A stretch of DNA of 37,136 bases from an uncultured Alphaproteobacteria bacterium (GTDB lineage: Bacteria > Pseudomonadota > Alphaproteobacteria > Caulobacterales > Hyphomonadaceae): assembly GCA_903831255.1 (NCBI GenBank), contig CAIKWZ010000005.1, forward strand, positions 1-37,136, given 5' to 3'. The notes beneath the pieces are model-generated. The model was not told where the DNA came from. It worked only from the letters and a program-made list of their open reading frames with translations, and did no database searches. Both the position numbers and the translations under genes were made by a program. Of the stretch, positions 36,530-37,136 are shown in pieces. Each line of letters starts with the position of its first letter. Positions within the stretch are counted from its first letter, which is position 1.

Positions 36530-37136
36530 CTATGCCGCCTCGTAAATCGATCTGAGCACAGGCCTGACAGCGTCCAGGGCATTCGTACGCGTGAGACCCA
36601 GGCGAACGATGACCAGCCTTTTGTCGGGAACGATCACAACGTACTGACCGTCATGACCGGAAAAGGCGAACACATCCGAGGGCAGCCCTGGAAACATTGG
36701 ATCCTCAGCATCCCCGTTCAGCCAGATATGAGCGCCATAGTCTCCTTTCGAGGCTGGAGCCGGACGCCTTGAATACTCCACCCACCCCTCCGGCAGCACT
36801 CGCTGTCCCGCCCACATTCCATCATCAAGATAAAGCTGGCCCAACCGCGCCCAGTCACGCGCTGTCGCGTAGAGGTAGGACGATCCGACCTGAACGCCTG
36901 AGGCGTCTGGTTCAAAGATTGCGGAACCTACGCCGATCCGATCGAACAACGCCTCATGGGCGAACGAGAGATAGGACCGGCCGTTCTCACTCAGACTGGC
37001 CCTCATCAGGCGCTGAAGAATGTTTGTCGTACCGCTCGAGTAGGCGAACACGGCGCCCGGATCATGGGCGAGAGCCTTTGAGGCGGCAAAGGCCGCCATG
37101 TCCGGAGAACGATACAGCATCGTCACAACGTCAGAC
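36530..37136 (-). CDS. Beta-lactamase-fold serine hydrolase (N-terminus beyond window)
   Basis: The reverse frame is open through the window edge, and the stop is at 36530. The visible part contains FAYSSGTTNIL, the Tyr-based YxS/N motif, then FSGHDGQYVVIVPDKRLVIV, the HxG third motif of class C/NylB-like enzymes. The SxxK nucleophile must lie outside. WARLGQLYLDDGMWAGQRVL and LPEGWVEYSRRPAPASKGDY are typical of this esterase/hydrolase group. It is most likely an exported esterase, peptidase or oligomer hydrolase rather than an antibiotic resistance enzyme. Confidence 0.87.
   Translation of the reverse strand, partial: SDVVTMLYRSPDMAAFAASKALAHDPGAVFAYSSGTTNILQRLMRASLSENGRSYLSFAHEALFDRIGVGSAIFEPDASGVQVGSSYLYATARDWARLGQLYLDDGMWAGQRVLPEGWVEYSRRPAPASKGDYGAHIWLNGDAEDPMFPGLPSDVFAFSGHDGQYVVIVPDKRLVIVRLGLTRTNALDAVRPVLRSIYEAA

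Noticed and set aside
36530-37136. Antibiotic-resistance beta-lactamase
   Set aside because: Motifs fit the broad class C/NylB-like esterase-hydrolase group, and the nucleophile region is outside the window, so resistance cannot be claimed.

Overview
The window looks like chromosome of an alphaproteobacterium with moderate-to-high GC. The best evidence is a direct-repeat SOS box (GAAC-N7-GAAC, the alphaproteobacterial LexA form) in front of an imuA-imuB-dnaE2 mutagenesis operon. Other pointers are a glutamine-dependent NAD synthetase of the long bacterial type, a SOUL protein, a DUF3299 protein and PhoX/PI-PLC-like secreted hydrolases. The genus cannot be named from this sequence alone.

Layout. 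(1) 1-1167: 5' part of a sulfotransferase-family gene, cut by the window edge. (2) 1.3-4.2 kb: a graveyard of decayed insertion sequences: an ISAs1-type transposase with stops and frameshifts, a lone end of an IS1202-like element, and a degraded IS3-family element with recognisable terminal inverted repeats. (3) 4.3-15.3 kb: a cell-surface glycan locus. It holds a DUF3299 exported protein, a GT4, two GT2 glycosyltransferases, a small transaldolase/fructose-6-phosphate aldolase, another GT4, and a fusion of an O-antigen ligase/polymerase-like membrane protein to an acyltransferase-3. It is interrupted at 8.37-9.72 kb by a dead IS1202-like element flanked by a 17-bp target duplication. (4) 15.5-18.3 kb: a subtilisin-like lipoprotein protease with a polyproline stalk, abutted by a small lipoprotein gene. 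(5) 18.6-22.3 kb: nadE, a 71-residue protein, a SOUL protein and a DCC/DUF393 thiol-oxidoreductase-like protein. (6) 22.4-24.1 kb: Wzm/Wzt-like ABC exporter for polysaccharide. (7) 24.7-30.1 kb: SOS mutasome operon. (8) 30.2-32.9 kb: two exported phosphoester-hydrolase-like genes (Ca2+-dependent PI-PLC-like and PhoX-like). (9) 33.1-35.5 kb: a triple-domain sugar enzyme (nucleotidyltransferase, HAD phosphatase, AGE epimerase/isomerase) with a good internal ribosome-binding site ahead of its third domain. (10) 35.9-37.1 kb: a PlsC-like acyltransferase and the 3' part of a beta-lactamase-fold serine hydrolase.

How the parts may work together. The glycosyltransferases, ABC exporter, ligase-acyltransferase fusion and sulfotransferase are what is needed to assemble, export, attach and decorate a surface polysaccharide. 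The aldolase/transaldolase and the triple-domain enzyme could both feed sugar-phosphate or heptose-type nucleotide precursor supply, but that link is inference. The mutasome operon is an independent SOS-inducible error-prone repair unit. No CRISPR array, tRNA or rRNA was recognised. The most unusual items are the two multi-domain fusions (12883-15273 and 33139-35538) and the inverted pair of near-identical IS ends around the 2.4-8.4 kb segment.
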